Below, piece after piece: positions 9,763 through 19,324 of a stretch of 64,000 nt of DNA. Every line of letters begins with the position of its first letter. Within the stretch, counting starts at the first letter, position 1. A model generated the notes under the pieces. That model did not search any database. It was given only the letters and a program-made list of their open reading frames with translations, and had not been told where the DNA came from. A program made the position numbers and the translations under genes. Source of the DNA: Bacillota bacterium (GTDB lineage: Bacteria; Bacillota; UBA4882; UBA8346); assembly GCA_023392595.1 (NCBI GenBank), contig JAEVYU010000009.1:104320-168319 (forward strand). Direction: 5' to 3'.

Positions 9763-9800
9763 TAATGTTTTCTGAAAAGCAAACCAGCGAGAAGTTAACA

Positions 9801-9840
9801 AATAAGGACGTAATTTTGCATAAATTACGTCCTTATTTTT
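9801..9840 (+). terminator. Perfect 16-bp hairpin with T run
   Basis: The arms 9801-9816 and 9822-9837 (core AAGGACGTAATTT) are perfect inverted repeats around a 5-base loop and end in T5. This reads as a rho-independent terminator for the AraC gene, though its position just ahead of rhaB also allows a role in rhaB control. Confidence 0.75.
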
Positions 9841-9900
9841 ATATGGTTGCAATACTATAATAAAAATGTAACAAAAAATAAAGATAATGTGGTGGGAAAC

Positions 9901-11298
9901 ATGAACAATCTTTACTTGGCAATCGATATCGGAGCTTCCAGTGGCCGCCATATACTTGGAACTTTGAAAGACGGCCAAATCACCCTGGAAGAGATTTATC
10001 GTTTCACCAATGAAATGAAAGTCCGAAATAACCACCTTTGTTGGGACTTCGACTACTTGTTTGAGCAAATTCTGTCCGGCTTGAAAAAATGCGGCGAACT
10101 CGGAAAAATACCGGTTAGTATGGGCATTGATACCTGGGGTGTGGACTTTGTATTGGTGGATAAGGATGAGCGAGTCCTGGGGGATGCCGTCGCTTATCGG
10201 GATAGCCGTACTAACGGCATGGATGGGGAGCTTCGCAAATTAATCCCGGAAGATGAGTTATACCGGCGGACCGGGATTCAAAAACAGTTGTTTAATACGA
10301 TTTATCAGCTTTTGGCTTTAAAACGGACCAACAAAGAAATATTGGACAGGGCGGAGCGGTTTCTGATGGTTCCGGAATATCTCAATTTCTTGCTGACGGG
10401 AATGAAAGTCAATGAGTATACCAACGCTACGACCACCGGTATGGTGGATGCGGGGAAAAAGACCTGGGATCGTTCCCTCATCGATCTGCTGGGCATCAAA
10501 CCCTCGCTTTTCGGTGAGTTGAAACTGCCCAAAACCAGGCTGGGGCCTTTACAGAAGGCAATTGAGGAAAAAGTGGGTTTTCAATGCGAAGTGGTGCTTC
10601 CACCGACTCATGACACGGCATCTGCAGTGTTGGCAGTGCCGTTGGCGGATAATCATTCCGTTTATATAAGTTCCGGGACTTGGTCGCTGATGGGTCTTGA
10701 AAAACCGGAACCTGACTGCCGTGAAGCGAGCCGGTCGGCCAATTTTACCAACGAAGGCGGTTATGATTGCGGTTACCGCTATCTAAAAAATATTATGGGG
10801 TTGTGGATTATCCAATCGGTGAAAAAAGAATGGAGTGAGGGCTATTCCTTTTCCCAACTATGTGCCATGGCCGAGGCGGAGAAAGGTTCTCCATCCATCA
10901 TTGATGTCAATGATCAGACTTTTTTAGCGCCGCCTAATATGATCGAAGCTATTAAAGAATTTTGCAGGCAAAGAGGTTTGCCGGTTCCAATCCGGCCCGG
11001 CGAAATAGCTGCCTGCGTTTATCATAGCCTGGCTCAAAGTTACCGGGATGCGGTTTTGGAAATTGAAACCTTGCAGAATATGGGGATTCATTCCATTCAT
11101 ATTGTCGGTGGAGGTAGCCGGGCGGATTACCTTAATGAATTGACTGCCCGGTATACCGGAAAACAAGTATTGGCAGGCCCCATTGAAGCCACTGCAATCG
11201 GCAACATCCTATCGCAGATGCTGGGCGCCGGCGAATTTAAAACACTGGCAAAAGCAAGAGAGACCGTCGCAAAGTCTTTTCCTATCAAGAAATGGTGA
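9901..11298 (+). CDS. rhaB: Rhamnulokinase
   Basis: 465 residues from the ATG at 9901 (GGTGGGAAAC upstream); in-frame TTG extension to 9847 is not supported. FGGY/ASKHA sugar kinase: N-terminal phosphate loop AIDIGASSGRHILGTL, substrate region MGIDTWGVDFVLVD, and C-terminal adenosine motif IVGGGSRADYLNELTA. It phosphorylates L-rhamnulose at O1 with ATP in the cytoplasm. First gene of rhaBAD; identity is fixed by rhaA and rhaD directly downstream. Confidence 0.95.
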   Translation: MNNLYLAIDIGASSGRHILGTLKDGQITLEEIYRFTNEMKVRNNHLCWDFDYLFEQILSGLKKCGELGKIPVSMGIDTWGVDFVLVDKDERVLGDAVAYRDSRTNGMDGELRKLIPEDELYRRTGIQKQLFNTIYQLLALKRTNKEILDRAERFLMVPEYLNFLLTGMKVNEYTNATTTGMVDAGKKTWDRSLIDLLGIKPSLFGELKLPKTRLGPLQKAIEEKVGFQCEVVLPPTHDTASAVLAVPLADNHSVYISSGTWSLMGLEKPEPDCREASRSANFTNEGGYDCGYRYLKNIMGLWIIQSVKKEWSEGYSFSQLCAMAEAEKGSPSIIDVNDQTFLAPPNMIEAIKEFCRQRGLPVPIRPGEIAACVYHSLAQSYRDAVLEIETLQNMGIHSIHIVGGGSRADYLNELTARYTGKQVLAGPIEATAIGNILSQMLGAGEFKTLAKARETVAKSFPIKKW

Positions 11299-11318
11299 TT
11301 TAAAAAGGAGGAATTTAA

Positions 11319-12590
11319 ATGAGTGAACATGAGACGAACGTTGTGATGAAAAATTATCGCCTGGCGCGAGAAAGTTACCGCGCAATCGGTGTTGATTGCG
11401 ACCAAGCGGTAGCCAAACTGAGTGAAATTTCAATCTCCATCCATTGCTGGCAAGGGGATGATGTCGGTGGTTTTGAAAACAGTGGGGGACTTACGGGGGG
11501 CATTGCCACCACGGGAAACTATCCGGGTAAGGCCCGTACCCCTGAAGAATTAATGGCTGATATTGATGAAGCCTTATCTTTGATCCCGGGTAAACACCGG
11601 CTGAATATTCATGCCAGTTATGCAATGAATGATGGAAACCCAGTCGAGCGCGATATGCTGGAGCCGAAACAGTTCGCTCCGTGGGTGGATTTTGCAAAGC
11701 AGCGGGGCTTGGGGCTTGATTTTAACCCTACTTTTTTTTCCCATTCCAAAGCATCCAGCGGGTTGACACTGTCGCATCCCGACGCGGAAATCCGGAATTT
11801 TTGGATTCGGCATGGCCAGGCTTGCCGGAAGATCGCCGCTTACTTCGGCAAAGAACTGGGAACCCCATCCCTTTGCAATCTGTGGATACCCGACGGATAT
11901 AAGGATATTCCTGCTGACCGCCTGGGACCCCGCTTGCGTCTGAAAGCAAGTCTGGATGAGATTTATCGTGAAAAGTATGACTCCCGGTATTTAATAGACT
12001 GTGTGGAAGGAAAAGTGTTTGGCATCGGGGTCGAAGCCTATACAGTGGGGTCTCATGAGTTTTACCTGAGTTATGCGGCAAAAAACGGCCTTTACTTTTT
12101 ACTGGATAACGGCCACTTTCACCCCACTGAAGCGGTTTCCGATAAGATACCGGCGCTTTTGGCTTTTTTTGACCGGGTCCCTTTGCATGTAACCCGTCCG
12201 ATGCGCTGGGATAGTGACCATGTGGTATTGCTGGATGATGAACTAAAGGAAATCGCTAAGGAAATCATCCGTTGTGACGCTTTGGACAAAGTCATGATCG
12301 GGTTGGATTATTTTGATGCCAGTATTAACCGGGTTGCCGCCTGGGTCATTGGAGTCCGGAACATGCAAAAGGCGTTGCTTCAAGCGATGTTAATCCCTCA
12401 TAAAAAGCTCAAGGGACTCCAGGATAGCGGTAAATTTACCGAACTGATGATGTTGAATGAGGAGCTCAAAACCTATCCGCTGGGTGCGGTGTGGGATTAT
12501 TTCTGCCAGCAGCGGAATGTTCCAATGAAAGATCAATGGTATGAAATCATTCGAAGCTATGAAACAGATGTTCAAATGAAGCGGAGGTAA
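11319..12590 (+). CDS. rhaA: L-rhamnose isomerase
   Basis: 423 residues, the usual size. TIM-barrel metalloenzyme with SISIHCWQGDDVGGFE near the N-terminus, LDFNPTFFSHSKA, GVEAYTVGSHEFYLSYA and LLDNGHFHPTE, which carry the metal and substrate ligands of RhaA. It interconverts L-rhamnose and L-rhamnulose (Mn2+ or similar). AAAAAGGAGGAATTTAA precedes the start, 20 bp after rhaB. No rhamnose transporter is seen nearby. Confidence 0.96.
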   Translation: MSEHETNVVMKNYRLARESYRAIGVDCDQAVAKLSEISISIHCWQGDDVGGFENSGGLTGGIATTGNYPGKARTPEELMADIDEALSLIPGKHRLNIHASYAMNDGNPVERDMLEPKQFAPWVDFAKQRGLGLDFNPTFFSHSKASSGLTLSHPDAEIRNFWIRHGQACRKIAAYFGKELGTPSLCNLWIPDGYKDIPADRLGPRLRLKASLDEIYREKYDSRYLIDCVEGKVFGIGVEAYTVGSHEFYLSYAAKNGLYFLLDNGHFHPTEAVSDKIPALLAFFDRVPLHVTRPMRWDSDHVVLLDDELKEIAKEIIRCDALDKVMIGLDYFDASINRVAAWVIGVRNMQKALLQAMLIPHKKLKGLQDSGKFTELMMLNEELKTYPLGAVWDYFCQQRNVPMKDQWYEIIRSYETDVQMKRR

Positions 12591-12595
12591 CATTG

Positions 12596-13417
12596 ATGAA
12601 GGTATTGGAAGCGGAATTTATGCAAGGATTTATCCGCATGGCTGATGACGGTTTCCGTCAGGGATGGCATGAGCGTAATGGTGGTAATCTTACTTATCGC
12701 ATTAAACCGGAGGAAATCGAAGGAATTAAGTCGGAATTATCCTTCAGCAAGCCTTTTGTCAATCTGGGCGTCAGGGCGGCTAATTTGGCGGGAGAATATT
12801 TTGTGGCCACCGGAAGCGGTAAATTCTTAAGAAATGTGGCGTTGGCCCCTCAAGATAACCTTTGCATCGTTCAAATCGATGAACAGGGCGAGCATTACCG
12901 AATAGTCTGGGGCCTCGAAAAAGGTGGCGTCCCAACCAGTGAGTTTCCTACTCATTTTATGAATCATAGTGTTAAAAAAGTAGTAACCGGGGGAATGCAC
13001 CGGGTGATTTACCATGCACATACCCCGAGCGTTATTGCGCTAACCTTTGTCCTGCCGCTGGAAGATAAAGAATTTAGCCGGGTTCTCTGGACCATGGCCA
13101 CAGAGTGTCCGGTGGTGTTTCCCGACGGGGTCGGGGTGGTTCCCTGGATGGTTCCCGGAGGAAGTCAAATCGCCTTGGCTACCTGTGTACTGATGAAAAA
13201 ATATGATGTGGCCATTTGGGCCCATCATGGCACGTTCTGCTCCGGTCCCGACTTTGATATAACCTTTGGTCTTATGCATACGGTAGAGAAATCTGCGGAT
13301 ATCTATGTCCGGGCTATGAGTTGCGGTCAGGGAATAAGACAGACCATTTCGGCCCAAAACCTAAGGGACATTGCCCGGGATTTTAAAGTAAAATTGCGGG
13401 AAGAATTTTTGGATTGA
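12596..13417 (+). CDS. rhaD: Rhamnulose-1-phosphate aldolase
   Basis: 273 residues from ATG 12596; an in-frame TTG lies one codon upstream. The ribosome binding site GCGGAGG is inside the end of rhaA, so the two are coupled. Class II aldolase fold: WHERNGGNLTYR, VATGSGKFLRN, zinc site VIYHAHTPS and IWAHHGTFCSG. It splits rhamnulose-1-phosphate into dihydroxyacetone phosphate and L-lactaldehyde. Last gene of the operon; no lactaldehyde reductase or dehydrogenase is adjacent. Confidence 0.95.
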   Translation: MKVLEAEFMQGFIRMADDGFRQGWHERNGGNLTYRIKPEEIEGIKSELSFSKPFVNLGVRAANLAGEYFVATGSGKFLRNVALAPQDNLCIVQIDEQGEHYRIVWGLEKGGVPTSEFPTHFMNHSVKKVVTGGMHRVIYHAHTPSVIALTFVLPLEDKEFSRVLWTMATECPVVFPDGVGVVPWMVPGGSQIALATCVLMKKYDVAIWAHHGTFCSGPDFDITFGLMHTVEKSADIYVRAMSCGQGIRQTISAQNLRDIARDFKVKLREEFLD

Positions 13418-13510
13418 ATATAAATTTCAGGTGGCTTAAGCCGTGGCCGTACAAGCATATCATGGAAGTATCCAATTTTAGGGAGGGGGAAGACAGGTTG
13501 TAATACCAGG

Positions 13511-13575
13511 AGAAGAGGCTGTCCCAAAAAAAATGTGCAATGGGCACGAATTTACTTTTTGGGACAGCCTCTTTT
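13511..13575. terminator. Long hairpin between rhaD and the cyclophilin gene
   Basis: An 18-bp perfect inverted repeat (AAGAGGCTGTCCCAAAAA at 13513-13530 and its complement at 13556-13573) with a 25-base loop and a T-rich end. It lies between convergent genes and can terminate both. The GCTGTCCCAAAA arm recurs at about 36721 next to another gene end. Confidence 0.65.
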
Positions 13576-13640
13576 CTTTATGATGACCTATCCTTTCGAT
13601 CAAGGGTTAGTCCATCTCGACCTGGCTTGGATGGTCATCA

Positions 13641-14192
13641 TTATTTTTCTTCTCCTGCTTCTACCGCTACCTCTCGTGCCGAAATTATCACGATATCACG
13701 GACCGGAACGTCCTGGAAATATTGAAAATAGTCGGTGGGTTCTTCGGCTATCTTATCGACTACCTCCATCCCCTCGACCACTCTGCCGAAAACACAATAT
13801 CCAAAACCGGCGGCCGAATCATTTTGATGGTCCAAATAGTTGTTGTCCACTAAATTAATAAAAAATTCCGAAGTAGCGCTGTCCACAACCTGGGTGCGGG
13901 CCATGGCGAGGGTGCCACGCAAATTGGAAAGACCGTTTCCCGCTTCGTTAACAATGGGGGGGAAACCGTTTTTGTGAGCCATTCCGGAAGTAAACCCTCC
14001 GCATTGAACCATAAAATTGGGAATGACCCGGTGAAATAGGGTGGCATCGTAAAATTTTTCGCGGGTATAGCGTAGAAAATTTTCCACCGTAAGGGGGGCT
14101 TTGTCAGAAAATAATTCGACACGGATGTTTCCAAGGGTGGTTTCCAGAATAACTTGGGGATATTGAGGTGCTGAAGAATTTTGATTGGCCAT
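13641..14192 (-). CDS. Peptidyl-prolyl cis-trans isomerase, cyclophilin type
   Basis: 183 residues. Cyclophilin fold with FHRVIPNFMVQCGG (catalytic Arg and Phe region), GTLAMARTQVVDSATSEFFINL and FGRVVEGMEVVDKIA. Cytoplasmic PpiB-like enzyme with no signal peptide; it catalyses prolyl bond isomerisation during folding. The sequence GFPPIVNEAGNGL is the usual MANxG-side loop. AAAGGAGAAAAAA precedes the start. It ends close to the rhaD terminator and is followed upstream by an unrelated chemoreceptor. Confidence 0.93.
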   Translation of the reverse strand: MANQNSSAPQYPQVILETTLGNIRVELFSDKAPLTVENFLRYTREKFYDATLFHRVIPNFMVQCGGFTSGMAHKNGFPPIVNEAGNGLSNLRGTLAMARTQVVDSATSEFFINLVDNNYLDHQNDSAAGFGYCVFGRVVEGMEVVDKIAEEPTDYFQYFQDVPVRDIVIISAREVAVEAGEEK

Positions 14193-14244
14193 TTTTTTCT
14201 CCTTTGGATTTTAATATTCGATGCGTGCTGAAGATACCATTGAA

Positions 14245-16293
14245 TTAGATTTTGAACTGGGAGACCAAAGCGCTGAGACGTTCGGCGCTTTTCTCCGTAT
14301 CATGCATCTGTTTTTGGACTACCATGACTTTTTCCACAATGACCGAGGTTTTTTCGGCGATATTTTGGGTGCCTGCGGCTCCTTCGTTTACGGTAATGGC
14401 GACATTATTGATGGAGACATTGATTTCGGTTATAATGCCGATTAATTCCTGGATGGTGGCATTGAAGTCACGAAGGATGGTTTCGATTGATTTTGTATCC
14501 GTACTATATAATTCCCCGGTTTTGACTAAATCCCTATAATTTATAATCACCTGGCTGTCGATAAATTCCAAAACCTTCGCTGAACTGGCAGAGAGATCTT
14601 CAACCGATTTTACCACAATTTTGGTAACCTTTTGAATTTCATCGACGGTTTTTTTGGAGTCATCAGCCAGAGCCCTCACTTCATCTGCTACCACCGCAAA
14701 ACCTCTACCCAAATCCCCGGCCCGGGCAGCTTCAATAGCGGCGTTAAGGGCCAACAAATTGGTTTGGGAAGTGATTTGCATGATCGAGTCGGAGAGGACA
14801 TTGATCTTATCTACCGCTTTCGACTGCTCAATCACGGATTCCATTTCTTCTTTGGTTTCCGTATAAACACTTTGGGCCTTTTGCTCAGAAGTTAAAGCCC
14901 CATTTTTTAATTCATCGGCATTATTGCTTATTTGCGCCAAGGCCTGGACACTCTCTTGCGCTTTATTTCCCATTGCCTCAATCGCTTTTTGAACCTCTTG
15001 AGAGGAAGCATTCATTTCCTCCGCCGAAGCCGATGCTTCTTCCATACCCGCCGAGAGTTGCTCAACAGTGGCTGATGTATCATCCGTTTGCGTCATTAAA
15101 GTCAACATTTCGGAATTGACATTGCTTACGGAATTTTTGATGTTTTGGAATTCTCCCACGACTCCCTGCACGATTTCGCGAATGGAGCGCTGCATGGTAT
15201 GGATAGCTTTTGCCATAGCGCCGATCTCATCATTTCGGTTTAAGGCTGATAATGGAAGATCGATGCTGAAATCGCCGGTGGCCATTCTTTCAAGGTGTCT
15301 TCTGGATAAATCGATTGGATTAATCAAGGAGCGGGTAATCATCATAATTAAAATTGCCGATATAATCGTGAAGAGAAGGGTAATGATGATAAAAATGAGG
15401 AGCATCCCTGTTAGGGGAGACATTAATTCCGATTCGGGAGCGGTAATCGCCAGCGACCATTTGGAGTCATATATCCCTTTGACTCGGGAATAGACGATAT
15501 ATTTATTGATTTTTTGATAGACATAATGATCAATACCGGTATTATTTTGAATCATGGCCGTAAAAACTCTTTTGAGATTTTTATCGGCCTTTCGGTCCTT
15601 CACGGGGTTTAATTGCATAATCAAACTTTTTTGGGGATGGACGATAATCAGGCCGTCGCCATTGATCATATAGGCATAACCGGTTTTAGCGATTTTGACC
15701 GAAGTAATCATTTTTTGGATTTCATCGACTTTGATGATTCCGGCGACGATCCCTATCATTTGTCCGTCTCTTTTTACAGGGGCCGCAACTACAACCACTT
15801 GGTAGCCGGTAGTTTTTGATATCAGGGGATCGGAGATTACCGTTTTTCCGGTAGCCATCAACCGTTTAAAGTAAGCCCGGTCCGCGATATTGGCGGTGCT
15901 ACCTAAGGTTGTGAAATAATTGCCCGATAAATCCGAATAAAAAAGCATCACGTACATGGAATTTTGCCGGGCTACGGGCGTCAGATTTTCTAAAATGATG
16001 GAGGGATTGCCATTGGCATTTTTGATGGAAGGGGAATTTGCAAGGACGTTGATCTCAGCCTTGCGGGCTTCCAGCCATAACCCTACGGACTGGCCATAGG
16101 ACTGTGCCAGGGATGTAATGTTGGTTTCAAAATTATGGACCAAAATTCGTCGGGCATTGAGATAATTAATCAATGACAGTCCACTTAAAGCGAGGATTAA
16201 AATTGCAATGACAAGGAATGTTAATTTGGTTTTGATGCTTTTGGCGGAGAAAAATTTTTGCAGATTGTCGATTCGTCTTTTTATATCATTCAT
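14245..16293 (-). CDS. Methyl-accepting chemotaxis protein with periplasmic sensor
   Basis: 682 residues from ATG 16293 (AGGAGGAACATT upstream); an in-frame extension to 16389 has no ribosome site. Order: TM1 (LTFLVIAILILALSGLSL) near residue 25-45, an extracellular dCache-like ligand domain of about 250 residues, TM2 (LLIFIIITLLFTIISAILI), HAMP, then a long helical signalling domain. The hairpin tip AGDLGRGFAVVADEVRALAD is the conserved MCP tip that contacts CheA and CheW. The tip is preceded by NLLALNAAIEAAR. No che genes are adjacent. The ligand is unknown. Confidence 0.93.
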   Translation of the reverse strand: MNDIKRRIDNLQKFFSAKSIKTKLTFLVIAILILALSGLSLINYLNARRILVHNFETNITSLAQSYGQSVGLWLEARKAEINVLANSPSIKNANGNPSIILENLTPVARQNSMYVMLFYSDLSGNYFTTLGSTANIADRAYFKRLMATGKTVISDPLISKTTGYQVVVVAAPVKRDGQMIGIVAGIIKVDEIQKMITSVKIAKTGYAYMINGDGLIIVHPQKSLIMQLNPVKDRKADKNLKRVFTAMIQNNTGIDHYVYQKINKYIVYSRVKGIYDSKWSLAITAPESELMSPLTGMLLIFIIITLLFTIISAILIMMITRSLINPIDLSRRHLERMATGDFSIDLPLSALNRNDEIGAMAKAIHTMQRSIREIVQGVVGEFQNIKNSVSNVNSEMLTLMTQTDDTSATVEQLSAGMEEASASAEEMNASSQEVQKAIEAMGNKAQESVQALAQISNNADELKNGALTSEQKAQSVYTETKEEMESVIEQSKAVDKINVLSDSIMQITSQTNLLALNAAIEAARAGDLGRGFAVVADEVRALADDSKKTVDEIQKVTKIVVKSVEDLSASSAKVLEFIDSQVIINYRDLVKTGELYSTDTKSIETILRDFNATIQELIGIITEINVSINNVAITVNEGAAGTQNIAEKTSVIVEKVMVVQKQMHDTEKSAERLSALVSQFKI

Positions 16294-16430
16294 AATGTTC
16301 CTCCTGATCATGATGGTTTTATCTTTGGGGGGGTGGTCCATAATCTTAAAATCCAGCATAAAAGGGGAATGCGTTCTATAAAGTATCATCGACGTATTTT
16401 TTTGATAACTTTACATCAATGTTAAAAAAA

Positions 16431-16465
16431 TTAAAGCTTAAAGCTTAAAGCGTAAAGGTTAAAGT
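16431..16465. repeat. Heptamer tandem repeat (TTAAAGC)
   Basis: Five consecutive 7-base units: three exact TTAAAGC and two variants (GTAAAGG, TTAAAGT). It lies between the divergent chemoreceptor and recQ genes, upstream of both. Confidence 0.8.
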
Positions 16466-16559
16466 GCTATTCCCATCATCCATGAAAAGATGTTCTGTCC
16501 CTTAAAATGTGATAAAATATGAAGAAGAGTTCAAAAATAAATTTTCGGGAGACAGATTA

Positions 16560-18332
16560 ATGCTGGAAGAGGCGGAACTGCTCCTTCAAAAATATTATGG
16601 TTACCCCAAGTTTCGTGAGGGGCAAACTAAAATTATCAGTAGCATCTTACAAAAGAACGATACCTTTGCGATCATGCCAACCGGCGCCGGCAAATCCATT
16701 TGTTTTCAAATTCCGGCGTTGCTGTTTCAAGGTGTTACCTTGGTTGTTTCTCCGTTGATTTCTTTGATGAAAGACCAGATCGACTCCTTGAACAGCCTGG
16801 GAATTCCGGCTGCGTTTATCAATAGTTCATTATCTCCCCGCGCAGTGGATGAAAGGATTCACCAAGCCAGTCTCGGCGCTTACCGCCTTCTTTACATCGC
16901 CCCGGAACGTTTGGAAGTGGAATCTTTCATTCAAATGGTTCAAACGCTTCAGATTTCATTCATCGCCATTGACGAAGCCCATTGCGTGTCTCAGTGGGGG
17001 CATGATTTCAGGACCAGTTACCGTCAAATCAGTCCGTTTATCAAACGCCTCGCCAAACGGCCGGTGGTGGCGGCGTTTACTGCAACCGCCACTCCGGAGG
17101 TAAAGGATGATATTGTTAAACTGTTGGTGCTGGAAAAACCGGAACTTTTCATCACCGGGTTTGATAGGGAGAACCTGTCGTTTTCCGTGGTGCGGGGAGA
17201 AAACAAACGCGATTTCCTGACCCATTATATTGCCTCCAATCAGCAACATTCAGGCATCATTTATGCAGCGACCCGTAAGGAAGTGGATCAGATTTATAAT
17301 TCATTGGTCAAGCAGGGTTACGCCGCGGGGAAATACCATGCAGGTTTGCCGGATAAGGAACGAGTTAGGAATCAAGAGGCTTTCCTTTACGATGACGATA
17401 AGATTATGGTTGCCACCAATGCCTTTGGCATGGGAATCGATAAATCCAATGTCCGCTATGTCATCCACTATAATTTGCCGAAAAATATGGAGTCATACTA
17501 TCAAGAAGCGGGCCGGGCGGGCCGGGACGGCGGTCCCAGCGAATGTATCCTGTTATTTGCGCCGCAGGACATTGTGATTCAGAAATTTCTGATTGAACAG
17601 ACAGTATATTCCCCGGCCCGCAAGCAAAATGAATTAAAGAAACTTCAAACCATGGTGGATTACGCCCATTCCCCCCGGTGTCTGCGGCGGTTTATTCTGG
17701 AGTATTTCGGCGAGGAAAAATTACCGGAAGAGTGCGGCAATTGCGGAAACTGCAACGACCAGACCGAGCTTGCCGATATCACCTTGGAAGCTCAAAAGAT
17801 TTTTTCTTGCATATTCCGGATGCGCGAACAATATGGTATCTCCATGGTAGCGGATGTATTGAAGGGATCGGGCGCCAAAAAGATCATCCAACAAAGATTG
17901 AATGGGCTTCCAACATACGGAATCATGAAAGAAATTCCCTTATCCGAAATCAAGGATTTGATGAACCGGCTTGTATCAGAGGATTATTTACGGTTAACCC
18001 AAGGCCAATATCCCGTTGTCAAACTGCAACCGAAAGTGACTCCGGTATTGAAGGGGGAAGCTAAGGTGATGCAAAAAATCGTTCAACGGAAGGCGAAATT
18101 GGAGCAAGACGATTCGTTGTTCGAAACCTTACGGAAATTGCGGAGGGAAATCGCGTCCCGGGAAGGTGTGCCCCCATACATTATCTTTACCGACAGCACT
18201 TTGCGGGAAATGTCGGCGCTTAAGCCCACAAATGGCAAAGCCTTACTGGCCATTAAAGGGGTGGGCGAATCCAAACTGGAGAAATACGGGAATTTGTTTA
18301 TGAATGCTATTTTGAACCATGAAACTCACTGA
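16560..18332 (+). CDS. recQ: ATP-dependent DNA helicase RecQ
   Basis: 590 residues from ATG 16560 behind GGGAGA; an in-frame GTG at 16509 is less likely. SF2 helicase: PTGAGKS (Walker A), IDEAHCVSQWGHDFR (DEAH box and RecQ aromatic loop) and EAGRAGRDGGPSE (motif VI). These are followed by the zinc-binding segment CLRRFILEYFGEE...CGNCGNC, an RQC winged helix and a C-terminal HRDC domain (FETLRKLRREIASREG). It unwinds DNA 3' to 5' in RecF-pathway repair. It appears monocistronic. Confidence 0.95.
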   Translation: MLEEAELLLQKYYGYPKFREGQTKIISSILQKNDTFAIMPTGAGKSICFQIPALLFQGVTLVVSPLISLMKDQIDSLNSLGIPAAFINSSLSPRAVDERIHQASLGAYRLLYIAPERLEVESFIQMVQTLQISFIAIDEAHCVSQWGHDFRTSYRQISPFIKRLAKRPVVAAFTATATPEVKDDIVKLLVLEKPELFITGFDRENLSFSVVRGENKRDFLTHYIASNQQHSGIIYAATRKEVDQIYNSLVKQGYAAGKYHAGLPDKERVRNQEAFLYDDDKIMVATNAFGMGIDKSNVRYVIHYNLPKNMESYYQEAGRAGRDGGPSECILLFAPQDIVIQKFLIEQTVYSPARKQNELKKLQTMVDYAHSPRCLRRFILEYFGEEKLPEECGNCGNCNDQTELADITLEAQKIFSCIFRMREQYGISMVADVLKGSGAKKIIQQRLNGLPTYGIMKEIPLSEIKDLMNRLVSEDYLRLTQGQYPVVKLQPKVTPVLKGEAKVMQKIVQRKAKLEQDDSLFETLRKLRREIASREGVPPYIIFTDSTLREMSALKPTNGKALLAIKGVGESKLEKYGNLFMNAILNHETH

Positions 18333-18436
18333 AAATAGCGGGGTAAATATAACTGTTCGGAAGAGGAATTGGCAAATATATGGCGAAAGTTAACTAACTT
18401 GTGCTTTCAGAATTTTGTGAAAAGGATGTTTCATAT

Positions 18437-19324
18437 ATGAAGATCAGCGACATCTACCAACAGAAGGCGCATGGGCGTGAGCCGGTATTATCTTTTGAAA
18501 TATTTCCTCCCAAGCCGGATTATCCCCTGGATTCCGTTTTTGAAACCCTTGGGGAATTGAAAGATCTCAAACCGGATTTTATCAGCGTCACCTATGGAGC
18601 GGGAGGTTCGAGCCGCGCCAGGACCATTGAAATCGCCTCCCGAGTGAAACATGATTATCAACTGGAATCTCAGGCTCACCTGACCTGCGTTGGGCATTCT
18701 CCGGCTGAACTGGATAAGATTATTGATGAAATCGGAAACCATGATATTGAAAATATTTTAGCCCTGCGGGGGGATCCTCCTAAAAATCAGCCGGACTATA
18801 AACCCGAACCCGGTTATTACCGGGATTCCATTGATTTGGTCCGCCATATACGGAGAAAAGGCGGTTATTGCATTGGTGCCGCCGCGTATCCCGAGGGCCA
18901 TTCACAGACGGCCCGGTGGGATCGGGATTGGTTGTGTTTACGGGATAAAGTCGCCGAAGGGGTTGACTTTTTATTAACCCAAATGTTTTTTGACAACCGG
19001 GTTTTTTATAATTTTGCCGACAATATGCTCCGTTTGGGGGTTAAAATTCCGGTTTCGCCCGGAGTTATGCCTATTTTAAACCTCGGCCAAATTAAAAGGA
19101 TGATCAATTTGTCAGGGGCTTCCATCCCTTCCAAACTGTTATTAATGTTTGACAAGTTTGGGAATAATAGTGATGACTTTGAGAAAGCGGGCATTGAATA
19201 CGCTGTCAACCAAATTGATGATTTGTTGGAAAACGGAGTGGCTGGAATTCATCTTTGCACCATGAATAAGGTGCTTCAAACGCGGGCAATTGTCGAAAAT
19301 TCCAAATTGAGGAGCCATTCATGA
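18437..19324 (+). CDS. metF: 5,10-methylenetetrahydrofolate reductase
   Basis: 295 residues from ATG 18437 (AAAAGGATG upstream); an in-frame start at 18401 would add 12 unconserved residues. TIM-barrel flavoenzyme: LSFEIFPPKPD at the N-terminus, SVTYGAGGSS, LALRGDPPKN and DFLLTQMFFDN are the family landmarks for folate and FAD binding. It reduces methylene-THF to methyl-THF for methionine synthesis or, in acetogens, the Wood-Ljungdahl branch. It overlaps rpiA by 4 bp. No metH is nearby, but ahcY lies 4 kb downstream. Confidence 0.94.
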   Translation: MKISDIYQQKAHGREPVLSFEIFPPKPDYPLDSVFETLGELKDLKPDFISVTYGAGGSSRARTIEIASRVKHDYQLESQAHLTCVGHSPAELDKIIDEIGNHDIENILALRGDPPKNQPDYKPEPGYYRDSIDLVRHIRRKGGYCIGAAAYPEGHSQTARWDRDWLCLRDKVAEGVDFLLTQMFFDNRVFYNFADNMLRLGVKIPVSPGVMPILNLGQIKRMINLSGASIPSKLLLMFDKFGNNSDDFEKAGIEYAVNQIDDLLENGVAGIHLCTMNKVLQTRAIVENSKLRSHS

